Source: Membranipora membranacea
Taxonomy: Eukaryota > Bryozoa > Gymnolaemata > Cheilostomatida > Membraniporidae
Length of the DNA stretch: 64,000 nt
Reading direction: 5' to 3'
NCBI GenBank assembly: GCA_914767715.1
Contig: OU612066.1
Coordinates: 935,001-999,000, forward strand
Every line of letters begins with the position of its first letter. Within the stretch, counting starts at the first letter, position 1. Shown one piece after another: positions 62,976 to 64,000 of this stretch. The position numbers were made by a program, and so were the translations under genes. The notes below the pieces were generated by a model, which saw only the letters and a list, made by a program, of their open reading frames with translations, was not told the DNA's origin and did no database searches.

Positions 62976-64000
62976 TTGTAAAAATAAATAAAGATATAAA
63001 ATAAAAATAAAAATCTAAAATGTCTAAAATAATCCGTTTAAACAAGATACAGCTTGATGTCTAAAACAGAACTTCCTCAGGTTTGTTCTGTGCTCAGGTA
63101 AAATAAAGCGTCCTGAGGGATATTTGTCTAAAATCATAAGTGGATTGTTAAGATGAATCATTCGTAGGCATTTTGTTTTGAGTCAAGATTCATAAAGTTC
63201 ATTGATTGATTTTGATGTAGTTTTTCGCCACTTAGTTTGAAGGCTATTCGGACATGACGAATAAGATATTTAATATCATCGGCTGATAGGTGTTTGAAAG
63301 TTATCGCCAGATGAAAAGATATTACATTTTCAATGTATGCCTCATAGGCTAGCTTGATGGTCTTAGGGCTGACACCTAGTTTTGATAGTCCCTTCATTAT
63401 ATAAAGACGCTTGCTGAGTTTATCTGTTCAAAGATTAGTACTATCTGGGAATTTCAGTTTCGAGGTATGGTGCCGAGGTATTTATATTTCTCAACTCGTT
63501 CAATGTTGATCTGTTTGATGGTGAGTGGTTCTGGGTTAGGTTGGTGCCGTAGATTAGTAAAGAGCAGTTCTTTTGTTTTGCTAGAGTTGATGATAAGGTA
63601 ATTTTTATCACACCAGGAGGCGATGTTGTTTACTTCAGCTTGCATGTTGGAGTTTTCCCCTCTATTTATATATTCTAGGATGATGGTATCGTCAGCATAT
63701 TTAAGTATGGAGAAGTTGGTTTCAAGATGTGTTCATTGACTCAACATACAGGGTAAACTGAATCGGAGAGAGCACGCAGCCCTGTGGCGAGCCAGTTGAT
63801 GTTACTGCTGATGTTGATACATCGCCACCAGAGGTTAGGGCTTCAGTTCTGTGAGTGAGGAAGCTGGAAATCCAGGTAGTGATGTTAGAGTTGATGTTCT
63901 TATCTTTCAGTTTCTTGATCATGAGTGTGCTTTCAATGGTATTAAATGCACTACTGAAATCAATAAAGACTGCTCGCGTGTAGTTTTGAGCGTTCAGGTC
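62976..64000 (-). mobile_element. LINE (L2/Rex1/CR1-group) reverse transcriptase, runs off the window
   Basis: The minus strand from the window end reads RAVFIDFSSAFNTIESTLM, ITTWISSFLTHRTEALTSGG, TGSPQGCVLSPIQFTLYVE and catalytic YADDTIILEYI. Next come WCDKNYLIINSSKTKELLF, VEKYKYLGTIPRN and a C-terminal stretch with IKLAYEAYIENVISFHLAI. DFSSAFNTI and GSPQGCVLSPxxFTLY are typical of the Rex1/L2/CR1 group (family knowledge). Two or more frameshifts (about 63646-63722 and 63400-63450) break the frame. The 3' end is AT-rich near 62976. The 5' part lies outside the window. Confidence 0.85.

Overview
This window looks like a piece of nuclear DNA from an animal, most likely an aquatic invertebrate. 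The evidence is two intron-rich genes with GT-AG splice sites, an animal-type membrane fatty-acid amide hydrolase, remnants of several non-LTR retrotransposon clades (RTE-like, Tx1/L1-like, jockey/CR1/L2/Rex1-like), a tRNA-derived SINE, palindromic DNA-transposon derivatives and many satellites. Base composition is AT-rich. I could not place the species from the sequence. Nothing looks bacterial: there are no operons, no ribosome-binding sites and no CRISPR.

Layout. 1-5.3 kb is gene-poor. It holds a short element with terminal inverted repeats (2902-3373), an AT microsatellite and an antisense LINE scrap. 5310-12470 is a complete fatty-acid amide hydrolase (FAAH) gene on the plus strand. I resolve 15 exons (605 codons plus stop), including two microexons of 22 and 17 nt. 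Its large intron 13 carries an antisense RTE fragment and a 508-bp fold-back element flanked by TA. 12.5-18.2 kb holds exon-like pieces of an unidentified, probably broken gene, plus a SINE. 18.2-22.4 kb is a set of diverged tandem duplications; one copy has grown a 1.35-kb array of 21-bp repeats. 24.9-32.9 kb is an 8-kb satellite with a 1855-bp higher-order unit.

32.9-38.9 kb shows no recognisable gene. 38.9-45.3 kb is a retrotransposon graveyard with at least five separate LINE remnants. 45.3-46.4 kb has two phase-compatible exon-like segments with a TIR-bounded element between them. 48.9-51.7 kb holds a dispersed repeat, a retroelement polyprotein tail and a Tx1/L1-type LINE. 52.3-54.1 kb has two copies of one non-autonomous transposon, one swollen by eleven 49-bp repeats. 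54724-57519 is a complete four-exon flavin amine/L-amino-acid oxidase gene (512 aa). 57.5-64 kb is mostly non-coding, with three more LINE fragments and a hexanucleotide microsatellite; the last LINE runs off the window end.

The two intact genes, FAAH (lipid-amide hydrolysis at membranes) and the flavin oxidase (oxidative deamination), are about 42 kb apart. Nothing here suggests they act together. The main recurring signal is structural: tandem arrays repeatedly sit inside, or expand within, one copy of a transposon or duplicated segment.
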